Positions 32,184 to 41,539 of a stretch of 57,525 nucleotides of DNA are shown here, piece by piece (the stretch's first letter is position 1; every line of letters starts with the position of its first letter). Origin of the DNA: an uncultured Pelagibacteraceae bacterium (GTDB taxonomy: Bacteria > Pseudomonadota > Alphaproteobacteria > Pelagibacterales > Pelagibacteraceae). The notes under the pieces were generated by a model that saw only the letters and a list, made by a program, of their open reading frames with translations, was not told the origin of the DNA and did no database searches. The DNA lies in assembly GCA_902631265.1 (NCBI GenBank), contig CACOXX010000005.1, forward strand, positions 1 to 57,525, in the 5' to 3' direction. A program made the position numbers and the translations under genes.

Positions 32184-33513
32184 TAAATTTTTTACTTTCT
32201 TTTTCCAACCAATTAGCAACACCTAAAAATCTTTGATCATCATATTTATCGCCAATTAACTGAAGTCCTAATGGTAAGTTATTTTCTCCCTGAAGTAAAG
32301 GAAGAGAAATTGCAGGTGTGTGCATATAAGACCAAACTCTATTAAAATCAGCACTTCCAGTGCTTTTCAATCCCTTGTCAGCTACACCCGTACTACAAGG
32401 ACTTAATACTCCATGATAGTCCTCAAAAACTTCCTTATATGACTCATAACTTCTGCTCATAAAGTCGACAGCATCCAGATATTCTTTTGCAGAATGTTTC
32501 ATTCCTCGAGAAATTGCTGTTTGCATTTCTTTTGAAAGTTTATTTTTAGATTTCTTATAATAAACTTGAAAATTATTTGCTAAATCAGTCTCATGAATAA
32601 TTCGGTGATACTTATCAATATCTTTAAAATAAGAAGGTGTATCAAATACTTCGATATTTTTTTTGAAACTCTTTATAAAAAATTCAAAAGACTCTCTCGA
32701 TTTTTTATCAATTTTTTTCCAACTTTCAGTTTTATAAAATATAAATTTTGGATCAAACATTGGGCCTTTTTTACACTCCTCCAACATGAATTCGGACGAA
32801 TAATGAATGGTCGCTTTATCATATGAGTCTTTTTTTATTAAAACCTTAGCTAATAACGCAACATCTTCTACCGTTTTTCCAAATACTCCAACATGATCCA
32901 AATGATAGGATGTTCTTAAAACTCCATTTCGTGAAATTAAACCATAACTTGGTTTATAACCAACTACACCGCAGTAAGATGCAGGTCTTATAACCGAACC
33001 TCCTGTCTGTGATCCAATTGATAATGGTGCCATGTGAGATGCTATAACTGCAGCAGATCCACTTGAAGATCCACCTGGTGTTCTAGAATAATCATGAGGA
33101 TTTTTAGTCTCTGGTGGTGCAAGAAATGCTAATTCTGATGTATTTGTTTTACCCATTATAAGGGCTCCAGCAGATTTTAATAAGTCTACTATTTCAGCAT
33201 TTTGAGACTCGGTTTTACCTTTTCTTAAAACAGTTCCACATTCAGTTGGCATATCGTAGGTTCCGATTATATCTTTAAGAGCCACTGGAATACCATGAAG
33301 AGGACCAACTGACTTTCCAGATCGTCTATGTTCATCCGCCTCTTCAGCTTTTTCTAAAAGAAGTTTTTTGTCAAAATGTGCCCATGCCTTTACATCTTTT
33401 TCGAATTTATTTATTTGCTCAATATATGATTTACACAAATCAACTGAGTTTAAATCTGAATTTCTAATTTTTTCCGCAATTTCGGAAACTGATAATGAAA
33501 AGATATTGGACAT
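32176..33513 (-). CDS. Amidase-signature family hydrolase
   Basis: 445 residues with the Ser-cisSer-Lys triad regions: the Lys in PVALKDIIGT (about residue 78), GGSSSGSAAV with the cis-Ser, and the nucleophile in SQTGGSVIRPA. The family includes GatA and many small-amide hydrolases. No gatB or gatC is nearby, so it is unlikely to be GatA. It is six bases from dctM in the TRAP cluster, which suggests that it releases ammonia or an acid from an imported amide (inference). Confidence 0.88.
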   Translation of the reverse strand: MSNIFSLSVSEIAEKIRNSDLNSVDLCKSYIEQINKFEKDVKAWAHFDKKLLLEKAEEADEHRRSGKSVGPLHGIPVALKDIIGTYDMPTECGTVLRKGKTESQNAEIVDLLKSAGALIMGKTNTSELAFLAPPETKNPHDYSRTPGGSSSGSAAVIASHMAPLSIGSQTGGSVIRPASYCGVVGYKPSYGLISRNGVLRTSYHLDHVGVFGKTVEDVALLAKVLIKKDSYDKATIHYSSEFMLEECKKGPMFDPKFIFYKTESWKKIDKKSRESFEFFIKSFKKNIEVFDTPSYFKDIDKYHRIIHETDLANNFQVYYKKSKNKLSKEMQTAISRGMKHSAKEYLDAVDFMSRSYESYKEVFEDYHGVLSPCSTGVADKGLKSTGSADFNRVWSYMHTPAISLPLLQGENNLPLGLQLIGDKYDDQRFLGVANWLEKESKKFNE

Positions 33514-33518
33514 TAAAT

Positions 33519-34880
33519 TTACTCTGCAAATAACGCATCAGGTAGCCATAAAGCTATGCCAGGAAATATGTACATCAAGACCATTGCAAGAATTACTATT
33601 GCTAGGAAAGGCATTATTCCTGTGAATATTTGCATTAGCTCTACATTTCTGCTTTGAACACCTTTTAAGTAGTAAGCAGACATTGCCATGGGTGGTGTTA
33701 AAAAAGAAGTTTGTAAATTCAAAGCAATTAGCATTGCAAAGAAATAAGGGTTTACTCCAAAAAACTCAACTAGGGGCAAGAATATTGGAACAAAAATAAT
33801 TAAAATTTCTGTCCACTCAAGAGGCCATCCTAACAAGAAGATTATTATTTGGGTAATTACTAAAAATTGCCATGGCTGAATATCCATTGACTTAAAGAAA
33901 GTTTCAAAAACCTCATGTCCACCAAGATATGAAAATACGGAAGCAAAGGTCCATGAACCCACAAATAACCACATTATCATCGCACTTGTTTTTGCGGTAA
34001 GAAAAACTGACTCTTTAAAGTTTTTCCATTTCAAAGATTTATAAAAATATGAAAGCACTAATGCTCCGAAAGCACCAACTGCGGCAGCCTCAGCTGGAGT
34101 AGCAAGTCCTGCCAAAATTGTACCAAGTACTAAAATTATTAAAGAAAATAATGGAACAAAAGATACTAAAACCTCTTTTAAAATTTCTGCTCTTGGAGGA
34201 ATTTCCTCAGCGGCAGGTCTAGGTGCTAAAGATGGATTGAAATATGCTCTAATGATTACGTAAAGAATATATAATCCAGCTAACATCAAACCTGGAAATA
34301 TTGCAGCTGCAAAAAGTCTTAAAGGTGACAACTGGGCTATAACAGCATAAACAATTAACATAATGCTTGGTGGAATTAATATTCCCAAACATCCTCCAGA
34401 ACAAATTACACCTGATGCAAATTTTTTATCATATCCAGCTCTTATCATTGCTGGCCAAGCTAGAAGTCCCATTAAAGTTACAACAGCGCCAATAATTCCT
34501 GTTGCTGTAGAAAATAAAGCACAAGTTACTAGTGCTGCTACCGCCATTGATGCTGGCAGTCGATGAGATGCCAGTCTTATCGCAAAAAATAATTTTGCTA
34601 CAATTCCTGCTCTTTCAACGAGATAACCCATAAAAAGAAACAAGGGGACTGCAGTTAAAACGGTGTTATCCATTATCGTATAAGTATTTTGAACTAATAA
34701 AGAAAATATCCGATTATCGAGTAAATGATCCATCCTGCTTGGATCAAAGTATGCATAATAACCAAATCCAACTCCCATCGCTAATAGAGTGAATGCAATT
34801 GGAAAACCTAATAAGACAGCAAATAAAAATAAACTCATCATTAAAATTGCTATCTCAGGATTTGTAAGTTCAAATAACAT
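33519..34880 (-). CDS. dctM: TRAP transporter large permease (DctM type)
   Basis: The main membrane subunit of a sodium-coupled tripartite uptake system. 453 residues with about 12 helices. Family features include the GYLVERAGI segment, ATGIIGAVVTLMGLLAWPAM, CSGGCLGILIPPSI and TPAEAAAVGA. It overlaps dctQ by 11 bases. Confidence 0.93.
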   Translation of the reverse strand: MLFELTNPEIAILMMSLFLFAVLLGFPIAFTLLAMGVGFGYYAYFDPSRMDHLLDNRIFSLLVQNTYTIMDNTVLTAVPLFLFMGYLVERAGIVAKLFFAIRLASHRLPASMAVAALVTCALFSTATGIIGAVVTLMGLLAWPAMIRAGYDKKFASGVICSGGCLGILIPPSIMLIVYAVIAQLSPLRLFAAAIFPGLMLAGLYILYVIIRAYFNPSLAPRPAAEEIPPRAEILKEVLVSFVPLFSLIILVLGTILAGLATPAEAAAVGAFGALVLSYFYKSLKWKNFKESVFLTAKTSAMIMWLFVGSWTFASVFSYLGGHEVFETFFKSMDIQPWQFLVITQIIIFLLGWPLEWTEILIIFVPIFLPLVEFFGVNPYFFAMLIALNLQTSFLTPPMAMSAYYLKGVQSRNVELMQIFTGIMPFLAIVILAMVLMYIFPGIALWLPDALFAE

Positions 34881-35457
34881 CTGCTTGATCGTCCTTTTGT
34901 GAAGTTCTCATTAATACTTTTTCTGTTTCTTCAGCGTCTGCTGATAATCTTTCTGGCCAGTGACCTGTTTTGATACATATAATTGCTCTAAACACTTCGC
35001 TAATACCCTGAATTGCTAATAACAATCCAGACAAAGGTATTATAGATTTTGCCATATAAATTTGTATTTGTGCTGGACTATTCCAGCTAGTTTCTTTTAT
35101 TTTCCAAGCCAATGCTGCGTATTCATATCCGTAAAATACTAAAGCTAAAATACCTGGAAAGAAAAAAATAAAATATAAAACTAAATCAATCCAACCTTGA
35201 ACTCTTGTTGGAAATAATCTGTAAATAACATCTCCTCTGACATGCGCTTCGGTCGATAAACAGTAAGCGCCTGCCATCATGAAAATTGCTCCATACATTT
35301 GTAAACTAAAATCAAAATTCCATAAAGTTGGGCTGTTAAAAGCATAAGCCATTATCACTTCATAACATGTCCCACCCATCAAAATTACTATGCACCATGA
35401 AAAAGCTTTACCCATTGATGCACTTAAAGTGTCTGCAAATTTTATGAAAGATTTCAT
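34870..35457 (-). CDS. dctQ: TRAP transporter small permease (DctQ type)
   Basis: 195 residues with four predicted helices and the family motif HVRGDVIYRLFP (about 67-78). It pairs with DctM. The C-terminus is longer and more charged than usual. It is separated from the binding-protein gene by 86 bases that hold a strong terminator. Confidence 0.9.
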   Translation of the reverse strand: MKSFIKFADTLSASMGKAFSWCIVILMGGTCYEVIMAYAFNSPTLWNFDFSLQMYGAIFMMAGAYCLSTEAHVRGDVIYRLFPTRVQGWIDLVLYFIFFFPGILALVFYGYEYAALAWKIKETSWNSPAQIQIYMAKSIIPLSGLLLAIQGISEVFRAIICIKTGHWPERLSADAEETEKVLMRTSQKDDQADVI

Positions 35458-35495
35458 AGTTCTACTTTATGTTAAATTCTACCTATTAATCAAAC

Positions 35496-35521
35496 AAAAA
35501 AAAGGGGGCCAAAAGGCCCCC
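35496..35521 (-). terminator. Rho-independent terminator between dctP and dctQ
   Basis: GGGGGCC (35504-35510), loop AAAA and GGCCCCC (35515-35521) form a seven-base-pair, all-GC stem. On the minus strand it is followed by eight Ts (35503-35496). It stands 22 bases past the dctP stop and 38 before the dctQ start, so it should end most dctP transcripts. Confidence 0.9.
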
Positions 35522-35543
35522 TTAATTTAATTAAGATAAATCT

Positions 35544-36698
35544 TTAGATTTTAACTTTTCCTAAAGGTCCGAACTCATTTTCATAAGCTAGTCTGTAATT
35601 AGGCTGATTCATCAGCAAGTACTTCATTACTCTCTTAGCGTATGCTTTTTGAGAATCGACGATTTTCTTAAAGAAAGCATCTTTCTTATTGAAATCACCG
35701 ATAACTTTATCCCAACCTTTTAATTGTTGAGCTAAAATTTCATCAGACGTTTGGTAAACGTTTACTTTATGTTGATTCATTAATTTAGATAAATCTGCTG
35801 AATATCTAACTAATGCTTTAAAGTAGTTATCTGTGTTTGCAGCATAAGCAGCATTTTTCAATATTGCTTGGTTTGCTGGTGACAGACCATTAAACGTTTT
35901 GTTGTTAATTGGTATTTCAAACATCTCTTGTGATTGGTGGAAGCTTCCTAAGTGATAATGCTTAGAAACATCTTGCATACCAAACTGAGAGTCTGAAGTT
36001 GGGTTGTTAAACTCAGCTGCTTCAATCAAACCAGTCTTCATTGCCGGTTGGATTTCACCACCTGGTAACTGTCTTACGACCATTCCCATTGCAGTAAGAA
36101 CGTTAGTAGCAAGACCAACTGTTCTGTACTTCATACCTTTAACATCAGATACTTTTGTTACGTTCTTTTTAAACCAACCGAAAGGTTGAGCTGGCATAGG
36201 CATATGGAAAACACCTGTGTAGTCGAAACCAACTTTTTTTAAAGTTTCTTCATACAGTTTTCTTCCTCCACCGTACTCCATCCATCCCATAACTTCTTGA
36301 GATGACATCCCGTATGATGGTCCAGTTCCGAATAAAGATGCGGCTGGATTTTTACCATACCAATAAGCAGTTACCCAGTGTCCCATATCAACAGCACCTG
36401 AGCTTACAGCTTGACCGATCTCACTAGTTTTAACAACTGCTCCAACTGGTTGAAGATCGATTTTTAAAGAACCGCCAGACATGTCGCTAACCATTTTGCA
36501 ATAGTCTCCTGCCATTTCAAAAAAGATGTTAGCACCACTTGGCCAAGCAGCTTGCATTTTTAGAGTTTGTGGAGCTCCGAATGCAATGTTTGGCATTGCT
36601 ACTGCTGCTGTTGCTGCTGCACCAGTTGCCGCCGCTGCCTTAAAGAACTTTCGTCTTGAAGGAATTTTACCCTTCAATGATTTTTTTTCTTTAATCAT
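35544..36698 (-). CDS. dctP: TRAP transporter periplasmic binding protein with Tat-type signal
   Basis: 384 residues. The N-terminus has a twin-arginine signal (SRRKFFKAAAA, about 14-24) and an alanine-rich stretch ending near AFGA (about 42), so it is likely exported by Tat. The mature part has the DctP fold; KGMKYRTVG carries the arginine that usually binds the ligand carboxylate, and IEAAEFNNPTSDSQFG resembles the TakP-like 2-oxoacid binders. It starts after a strong Shine-Dalgarno (AAGAGGAG at 36705-36712). The substrate is probably a 2-oxo or 2-hydroxy acid, judging by sequence type and neighbours. Confidence 0.92.
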   Translation of the reverse strand: MIKEKKSLKGKIPSRRKFFKAAAATGAAATAAVAMPNIAFGAPQTLKMQAAWPSGANIFFEMAGDYCKMVSDMSGGSLKIDLQPVGAVVKTSEIGQAVSSGAVDMGHWVTAYWYGKNPAASLFGTGPSYGMSSQEVMGWMEYGGGRKLYEETLKKVGFDYTGVFHMPMPAQPFGWFKKNVTKVSDVKGMKYRTVGLATNVLTAMGMVVRQLPGGEIQPAMKTGLIEAAEFNNPTSDSQFGMQDVSKHYHLGSFHQSQEMFEIPINNKTFNGLSPANQAILKNAAYAANTDNYFKALVRYSADLSKLMNQHKVNVYQTSDEILAQQLKGWDKVIGDFNKKDAFFKKIVDSQKAYAKRVMKYLLMNQPNYRLAYENEFGPLGKVKI

Positions 36699-36715
36699 TA
36701 TTTTCTCCTCTTATT

Positions 36716-36729
36716 AAGTTAATTAACTT
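36716..36729. promoter_or_regulatory. Palindrome upstream of dctP (possible operator)
   Basis: AAGTTAATTAACTT, a perfect 14-base palindrome starting 18 bases before the dctP ATG and next to its Shine-Dalgarno. It is placed where a repressor could act, but it is AT-only except for one G and one C. Confidence 0.35.
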
Positions 36730-36818
36730 GCAACTATTTAAGCACAATAATGAAAAAGAGTCCTAGTGTTAATTCGCGCTCAGGTAATTTATTTACAACT
36801 ATGAGTGGTATTATTTTA

Positions 36819-37772
36819 TTAATTTACTTTATTTTTACACGAACCTGTTTCGAAAAATTCGCTGATATTATCTATCGCTAAATTAGCCATTGCTGTTCTT
36901 GTTTCAAAAGTAGCGCTTCCTAAGTGAGGTAAAACAAAAGCTCTGCTGTGTTTTAAATACCCAGGATTTAATTTCGGTTCATTTTTATAAACATCTAATC
37001 CAACTGCACTAACTTTTTTACTATCTAATGCTTCAATTAATGCATCGTCATCAACAATATCACCTCTTGCAACGTTCGTGACAATCGCTCCATCAGGCAA
37101 TAAAGAAATAGTTTTTTTGTTGATCAAATTAATTGTTTCCTTTGAAGCTGGGCAACATACCGATAATACATCTGATACTGACATTAAACTTTCTAAAGTC
37201 TTATGATAAATTGCTCCATTTTCCTTTTCGGTATCTAATTTTGATCGATTGTGATAGTGAATTATCATTCCTAAAGAATTAGCAATTTTGCCTATTTTTT
37301 GTCCAATTCTTCCCATTCCTAGTATACCTAATCTAGTTCCAGTTAACTGTTTGCCTATTAAATAATCGGCAGACCATTTCCAATCTCCTTTTTTAGATCC
37401 CTCTATTCCTTCAGGAACTCTTCTACATGCGCCCAAAATTAATAAAATACCTATTTCAGCAGTAGCATCAGTTAAAACTTCTGGTGTATTAGTGACAATC
37501 ATTTTTTTTTCACTAGCTGCCTTTAAATCTATATTTCCAAAACCAACAGCAAAATTTGATAAAATTTTTACACTATCAGGTAAAGATTTAATTGTTTTTT
37601 CATCTAATTTGTCTGTAAGTGCGGATAATATACCATCGCAGCCTTCACTCATTTTAATTAGTTTTTCTTGAGAGTATAATTCATCACTAGGGTTTAACTT
37701 AACATCAAAAAGTTTTTTTAATTTTTCTTCATTAGATTTAAGTAATTTTCTTGTTACCAATATTTTTTTCAT
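36819..37772 (-). CDS. D-2-hydroxyacid dehydrogenase (glyoxylate/hydroxypyruvate reductase-like)
   Basis: NAD(P)-dependent reduction of 2-oxoacids to D-2-hydroxyacids or the reverse. 317 residues. It shows LGILGMGRIGQKIG (about 148-161), the substrate arginine in NVARGDIVDD, the catalytic Glu in YKNEP and the His in LPHLGSAT. It lies seven bases after the FAD oxidase gene. Substrate choice among glyoxylate, hydroxypyruvate and others is not resolved. Confidence 0.9.
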   Translation of the reverse strand: MKKILVTRKLLKSNEEKLKKLFDVKLNPSDELYSQEKLIKMSEGCDGILSALTDKLDEKTIKSLPDSVKILSNFAVGFGNIDLKAASEKKMIVTNTPEVLTDATAEIGILLILGACRRVPEGIEGSKKGDWKWSADYLIGKQLTGTRLGILGMGRIGQKIGKIANSLGMIIHYHNRSKLDTEKENGAIYHKTLESLMSVSDVLSVCCPASKETINLINKKTISLLPDGAIVTNVARGDIVDDDALIEALDSKKVSAVGLDVYKNEPKLNPGYLKHSRAFVLPHLGSATFETRTAMANLAIDNISEFFETGSCKNKVN

Positions 37773-37779
37773 AAGGGAT

Positions 37780-39153
37780 TTAGTTTAAATCAAAAATTTT
37801 ACCTGGATTCATTATATTGTTAGGATCCATTGTTTTTTTTATTAATTTCATTGTTGGAAGATTATCCGCATGTTCTTTTTTAAGATACTCTTTTTTGTGT
37901 AATCCGACACCATGCTCACCGGTAATTGTTCCCTCCAGCTCTAAAGTTTTTTCAATTAATAAATCGCTGAATTTTCTTATCTTTTCGTAAGTTTCTTTTT
38001 TTTCAGGATTATAAGGAAGTAAAACATGGAAATTCCCATCTCCCAAGTGACCTACCATTGGTGCCCTAAGTCCAAACTTTTTTACCTCTTCCTCTGCAAA
38101 TTTCACACATTCAGTAATTTTTGAGATTGGGAGACACACGTCTGTTGAATATACTCTTCCATTATCTATTAAAGCTTTAACTGAATAATATACATCCCAT
38201 CTTGCTTTCCATAATTTATTTCTTTCTTCTAAACTTTTTGCCCATTTGAATGAACTACCATTGTTATTTTTTGACAGTTCTTCTACGAGTTTGATAGATT
38301 CTTTATTTGATGCTTCTGAACCATGAAATTCAAAAAATAATGTTGGTAGCGCTTTAACATCTTCCAATTTTGAGTAATTTATACTTATTTCCATTTGATC
38401 TTTATTTAACATTTCAATTCGGGCAATTTGGATGCCATATTGAATAACATCTTGTGCAGTTTTTACTGCATCTTCTAAAGATGAAAAATGACATACAGCG
38501 CTCATTATACTTTCTGGAATAGGAGATAGTCTTAATTGAATTTCAGTAATAATTCCTAGTGTACCCTCCGACCCAACAAACAAATTTGTTAAATTATAAC
38601 CAGCGGATGTTTTTTTTGTCCTTCCTCCAGTGTTCATTATATCGCCATTAGGTAAAACGACTGTTAAGCCCGTTATTACAGTTTTCATTGTACCGTATTT
38701 TACTGCCATTGTTCCAGAAGCAGATGTTGAAGCCATACCTCCAATTGCAGCATTAGCACCAGGGTCGATTGGAAAAAAAACTCCATCTTCTCTTAAATAA
38801 TCATTTAATTGTTCTCTTGTTACGCATGCTTGAACTCTACAGTCAAAATCTTGCGTGTTAACACTTAAAATCTTATTCATTTTTTCCAACGAAATTGTTA
38901 TTCCCTTATCATTGCCAACAACATTTCCTTCAAGGGATGTGCCAGTACCAAAAGGTACGACTGGAACTTTGTGTTCATTGCAAAGCTTAAGTATTTTAGA
39001 TACTTCCTCATTTGTTTCTGGAAAAACTACTGCTTTAGATAAAATTGGATCGTAAGTATCTTCTCCTCTAGAATAATTAAAACGCGTAGACTCTGACTGG
39101 GAAAATCTACCATTCAAAATTTTTTTTAATTCTTGTTGAAGAATGGTATTCAT
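37780..39153 (-). CDS. FAD-linked D-2-hydroxyacid dehydrogenase (GlcD/D-lactate dehydrogenase type)
   Basis: 457 residues of the FAD-binding type 4 / FAD-oxidase C family. It shows PFGTGTSLEGNVVG (about 72-85), GGMASTSASGTMAVKYG, NLFVGSEGTLGIITE and the C-terminal HLGDGNFHVLLPYN and GEHGVGLHKKEY. It likely oxidises D-lactate or glycolate and passes electrons to a respiratory acceptor. glcE and glcF are not present, so D-lactate dehydrogenase-like activity is somewhat more likely than glycolate oxidase. Confidence 0.88.
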   Translation of the reverse strand: MNTILQQELKKILNGRFSQSESTRFNYSRGEDTYDPILSKAVVFPETNEEVSKILKLCNEHKVPVVPFGTGTSLEGNVVGNDKGITISLEKMNKILSVNTQDFDCRVQACVTREQLNDYLREDGVFFPIDPGANAAIGGMASTSASGTMAVKYGTMKTVITGLTVVLPNGDIMNTGGRTKKTSAGYNLTNLFVGSEGTLGIITEIQLRLSPIPESIMSAVCHFSSLEDAVKTAQDVIQYGIQIARIEMLNKDQMEISINYSKLEDVKALPTLFFEFHGSEASNKESIKLVEELSKNNNGSSFKWAKSLEERNKLWKARWDVYYSVKALIDNGRVYSTDVCLPISKITECVKFAEEEVKKFGLRAPMVGHLGDGNFHVLLPYNPEKKETYEKIRKFSDLLIEKTLELEGTITGEHGVGLHKKEYLKKEHADNLPTMKLIKKTMDPNNIMNPGKIFDLN

Positions 39154-39196
39154 AAGCTCTGATAATATCTAATATTCTTTGGAAATACTATTAAAA

Positions 39197-40360
39197 CTAT
39201 TTCAGCATTTTTTTAATGTTATCCAGTGCTTGGGAAATATTATCTCTAGACGCTGCAAAACTAAAACGTACATAATCGTTGCAAGTCTGACCAAACGCTG
39301 TGCCCGGTACAATAGCAACGCCCGCCTCATGCATAGCTTTATCACAAAACTCAGCACCTGACATACCGGTCCCTTTTACATTTGGAAACGCATAAAATGC
39401 ACCTCCCGGTAAACTACATTCTACTCCTGGTAAATCATTTAAACCTTTATGAATCAAATCTCTTCTTGCGGTAAATTTTTCCATCATCTCATGAATAGAG
39501 TCATCTGACCCATCTAAAGCTGCAATTCCAGCGTATTGTGCCGCAGCATTTACACAAGAAACGCTGTTGATTAGTAATTTATTAACATGCTCTATCAAAT
39601 TTTGAGGCCAAAAACTCCATCCTAGTCTCCATCCTGTCATAGAATAAGCTTTACTCCAGCCCTCTAACACAATTAATCTGTCTCTAAGTTTAGGATAATT
39701 AAAAAAAGTAGGCATTTCTTTTCCATCAAAAATTTGTCTGCTATAAATTTCGTCACTTAATATCGTTACATGCGGGTGTTTTTCTAATCCTTTGGCTAGC
39801 TTATCAATTTCTGACTTTTCTACAAAACTTCCTGTTGGATTGTTAGGATTAATTAAAATTAGTAATCTTGTTTTATCAGTAATAAGTGACAAAATTTTAT
39901 CTGCACTAAATTTAAGATCTTTATCTTCAGTCAAATCATAAGGTACTGGTGTTGAGCCAGTATAATTAATCATAGATTCGTAGATTGGAAAGGCTGGTGT
40001 AGGATGAATGATTTCAACTCCAGGCTCACCAAAACATTGAATAGCATAATGCATGGTTGGTTTACCACCTGGCATAATAATAATTCTTTCAGGATCAACT
40101 TCTTGATTATAAAGTTTTTTAATTTTTCTTGTTACGGCTTGTCTGCATTCTAAAATTCCATTTGAAAGAACATAACCATGATGTCCATCATCGAGTGCTT
40201 TCTTCGCAGCATCAACCACGTGTTTGGGAGTTTTAAAGTCAGGTTGCCCTAAACCTAAATGTATCATTGGTTTGCCTTGAGCCTCTAATTTTTTTGCTTT
40301 AGCCAGAACCGAAAAGGCTGTTTCTGTTCCCAATCTGTTTAAACTTTTTGCTAATTTCAT
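39197..40360 (-). CDS. PLP-dependent aminotransferase (class I/II)
   Basis: 387 residues of fold type I. It shows LINPNNPTGSFV, DEIYSRQIFDG, the PLP lysine in EGWSKAYSMTGWRLGW (about 234-249) and the C-terminal carboxylate arginine in YVRFSFAAS. Similar proteins are annotated as aspartate, alanine or aromatic aminotransferases. In this cluster it could link an amino acid to a 2-oxoacid handled by the flanking hydroxyacid enzymes (inference). Confidence 0.9.
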   Translation of the reverse strand: MKLAKSLNRLGTETAFSVLAKAKKLEAQGKPMIHLGLGQPDFKTPKHVVDAAKKALDDGHHGYVLSNGILECRQAVTRKIKKLYNQEVDPERIIIMPGGKPTMHYAIQCFGEPGVEIIHPTPAFPIYESMINYTGSTPVPYDLTEDKDLKFSADKILSLITDKTRLLILINPNNPTGSFVEKSEIDKLAKGLEKHPHVTILSDEIYSRQIFDGKEMPTFFNYPKLRDRLIVLEGWSKAYSMTGWRLGWSFWPQNLIEHVNKLLINSVSCVNAAAQYAGIAALDGSDDSIHEMMEKFTARRDLIHKGLNDLPGVECSLPGGAFYAFPNVKGTGMSGAEFCDKAMHEAGVAIVPGTAFGQTCNDYVRFSFAASRDNISQALDNIKKMLK

Positions 40361-40378
40361 ATTAACATCTCCTTTTAA

Positions 40379-41530
40379 TTAGTTTCTAAATCTTAAATTA
40401 CCTCTATGAAGATCACTTATTTTGGTACATCCCATTAATTTCATATCTCTTTGTAACTCAGCTTTGTATTGTCCTAAAGCTCTTTCAACACCTGCCTGAC
40501 CAGCTGCTGCTAATGCATACAAATATAACCTTCCACCAGCACATGCTTTTGCACCTAATGATAAAGCCTTAAGCATGTGAGTACCTCTGTGAATTCCTCC
40601 TTCACAAATTACATCAAGTTTGTCACCAACTGCATCTACAATTTCTGCAAGCTGATCAAAGGGAGATCTCGATCCATCAAGTTGTCTTCCTCCATGATTT
40701 GAAACCATTATCCCTGTACATCCAATATCAACAGCTTTTTTTGCGTCCTCTACACTCATAATTCCTTTTAATGCAAAATGGCCTCCCCATTGAGAACAAA
40801 GTTTTTCTGCATCTTTCCAATTCATAGATTGGTCCAGCATGGTAGAAAAATAATTTCCAATTGAAGAATTTGTACTCGTACCTTCTTTAACAAAATCTTG
40901 TAGATGAGGTAATTCAAACTTACCTTTTGTTAAATAATTTATTCCCCACATTGGTTTAGTAGCAAAGCTAAATAAACTTGATAAAGTTAATTTAGGTGGA
41001 GATGTAAAACCTGTTCTTAAATCTCTTTCACGATTTCCCCCAGTAATGGTATCAACTGTCAAGGCCATTACATCAAACTTTGCGGCTTTTGCTCTTTCCA
41101 AACACGATGTGTTTAATCCTCTGTCTTTATGAAAATAAAATTGAAACATCTTAGGGGTGTCAATCATAGATGAGATTTCCTCAACACTTACTGTTGCAAG
41201 TGCAGAAACTCCAAACATAGTATTAAATTTTTGAGCTGCTTTACCCACTGCTCTCTCTCCATCGTAATGAAAAAGTCTTTGAAGTGCCGTGGGTGAAAGA
41301 TAAAAAGGAAGATCTAATTTCTTTCCAAAAATGGTAGTTGATAAGTCAACATTCTCTACACCCCTTAATACATTTGGAACTAAATCCACATCATCAAATG
41401 CACTCGTATTTCTAGCGTAAGTAATTTCGTCATCCGCAGCCCCATCAATATAATGAAATATTGGTGATGGAAGTTTCTTCTTAGCAAGTTTCCTAAAATC
41501 ACGAAAATTATGACAATTCGAAAGTTTCAT
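40379..41530 (-). CDS. lldD: FMN-dependent alpha-hydroxyacid dehydrogenase (LldD/L-lactate type)
   Basis: 383 residues of the FMN-dependent alpha-hydroxyacid oxidase family. It shows FHYIDGAADDE near the N-terminus with the conserved Tyr, QFYFHKDRG, LTVDTITGGNRERDLR, and the catalytic His and Arg in VSNHGGRQLDGS (about 279-290). It probably oxidises L-lactate to pyruvate; other L-2-hydroxyacids are possible. It lies 18 bases upstream of the aminotransferase gene in the same direction. Confidence 0.87.
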   Translation of the reverse strand: MKLSNCHNFRDFRKLAKKKLPSPIFHYIDGAADDEITYARNTSAFDDVDLVPNVLRGVENVDLSTTIFGKKLDLPFYLSPTALQRLFHYDGERAVGKAAQKFNTMFGVSALATVSVEEISSMIDTPKMFQFYFHKDRGLNTSCLERAKAAKFDVMALTVDTITGGNRERDLRTGFTSPPKLTLSSLFSFATKPMWGINYLTKGKFELPHLQDFVKEGTSTNSSIGNYFSTMLDQSMNWKDAEKLCSQWGGHFALKGIMSVEDAKKAVDIGCTGIMVSNHGGRQLDGSRSPFDQLAEIVDAVGDKLDVICEGGIHRGTHMLKALSLGAKACAGGRLYLYALAAAGQAGVERALGQYKAELQRDMKLMGCTKISDLHRGNLRFRN

Positions 41531-41539
41531 AAAGCCACT

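Noticed and set aside
32184-32222. Extended start of the 59-residue membrane protein
   Set aside because: The extension is the amidase C-terminus read out of frame and is strongly charged ahead of a clear helix start.
32176-33513. GatA subunit of the amidotransferase
   Set aside because: No gatB or gatC neighbours; location in a transporter cluster favours a general amidase.
37780-39153. Glycolate oxidase GlcD
   Set aside because: No glcE or glcF follows. Only the wider GlcD/D-lactate dehydrogenase family is claimed.
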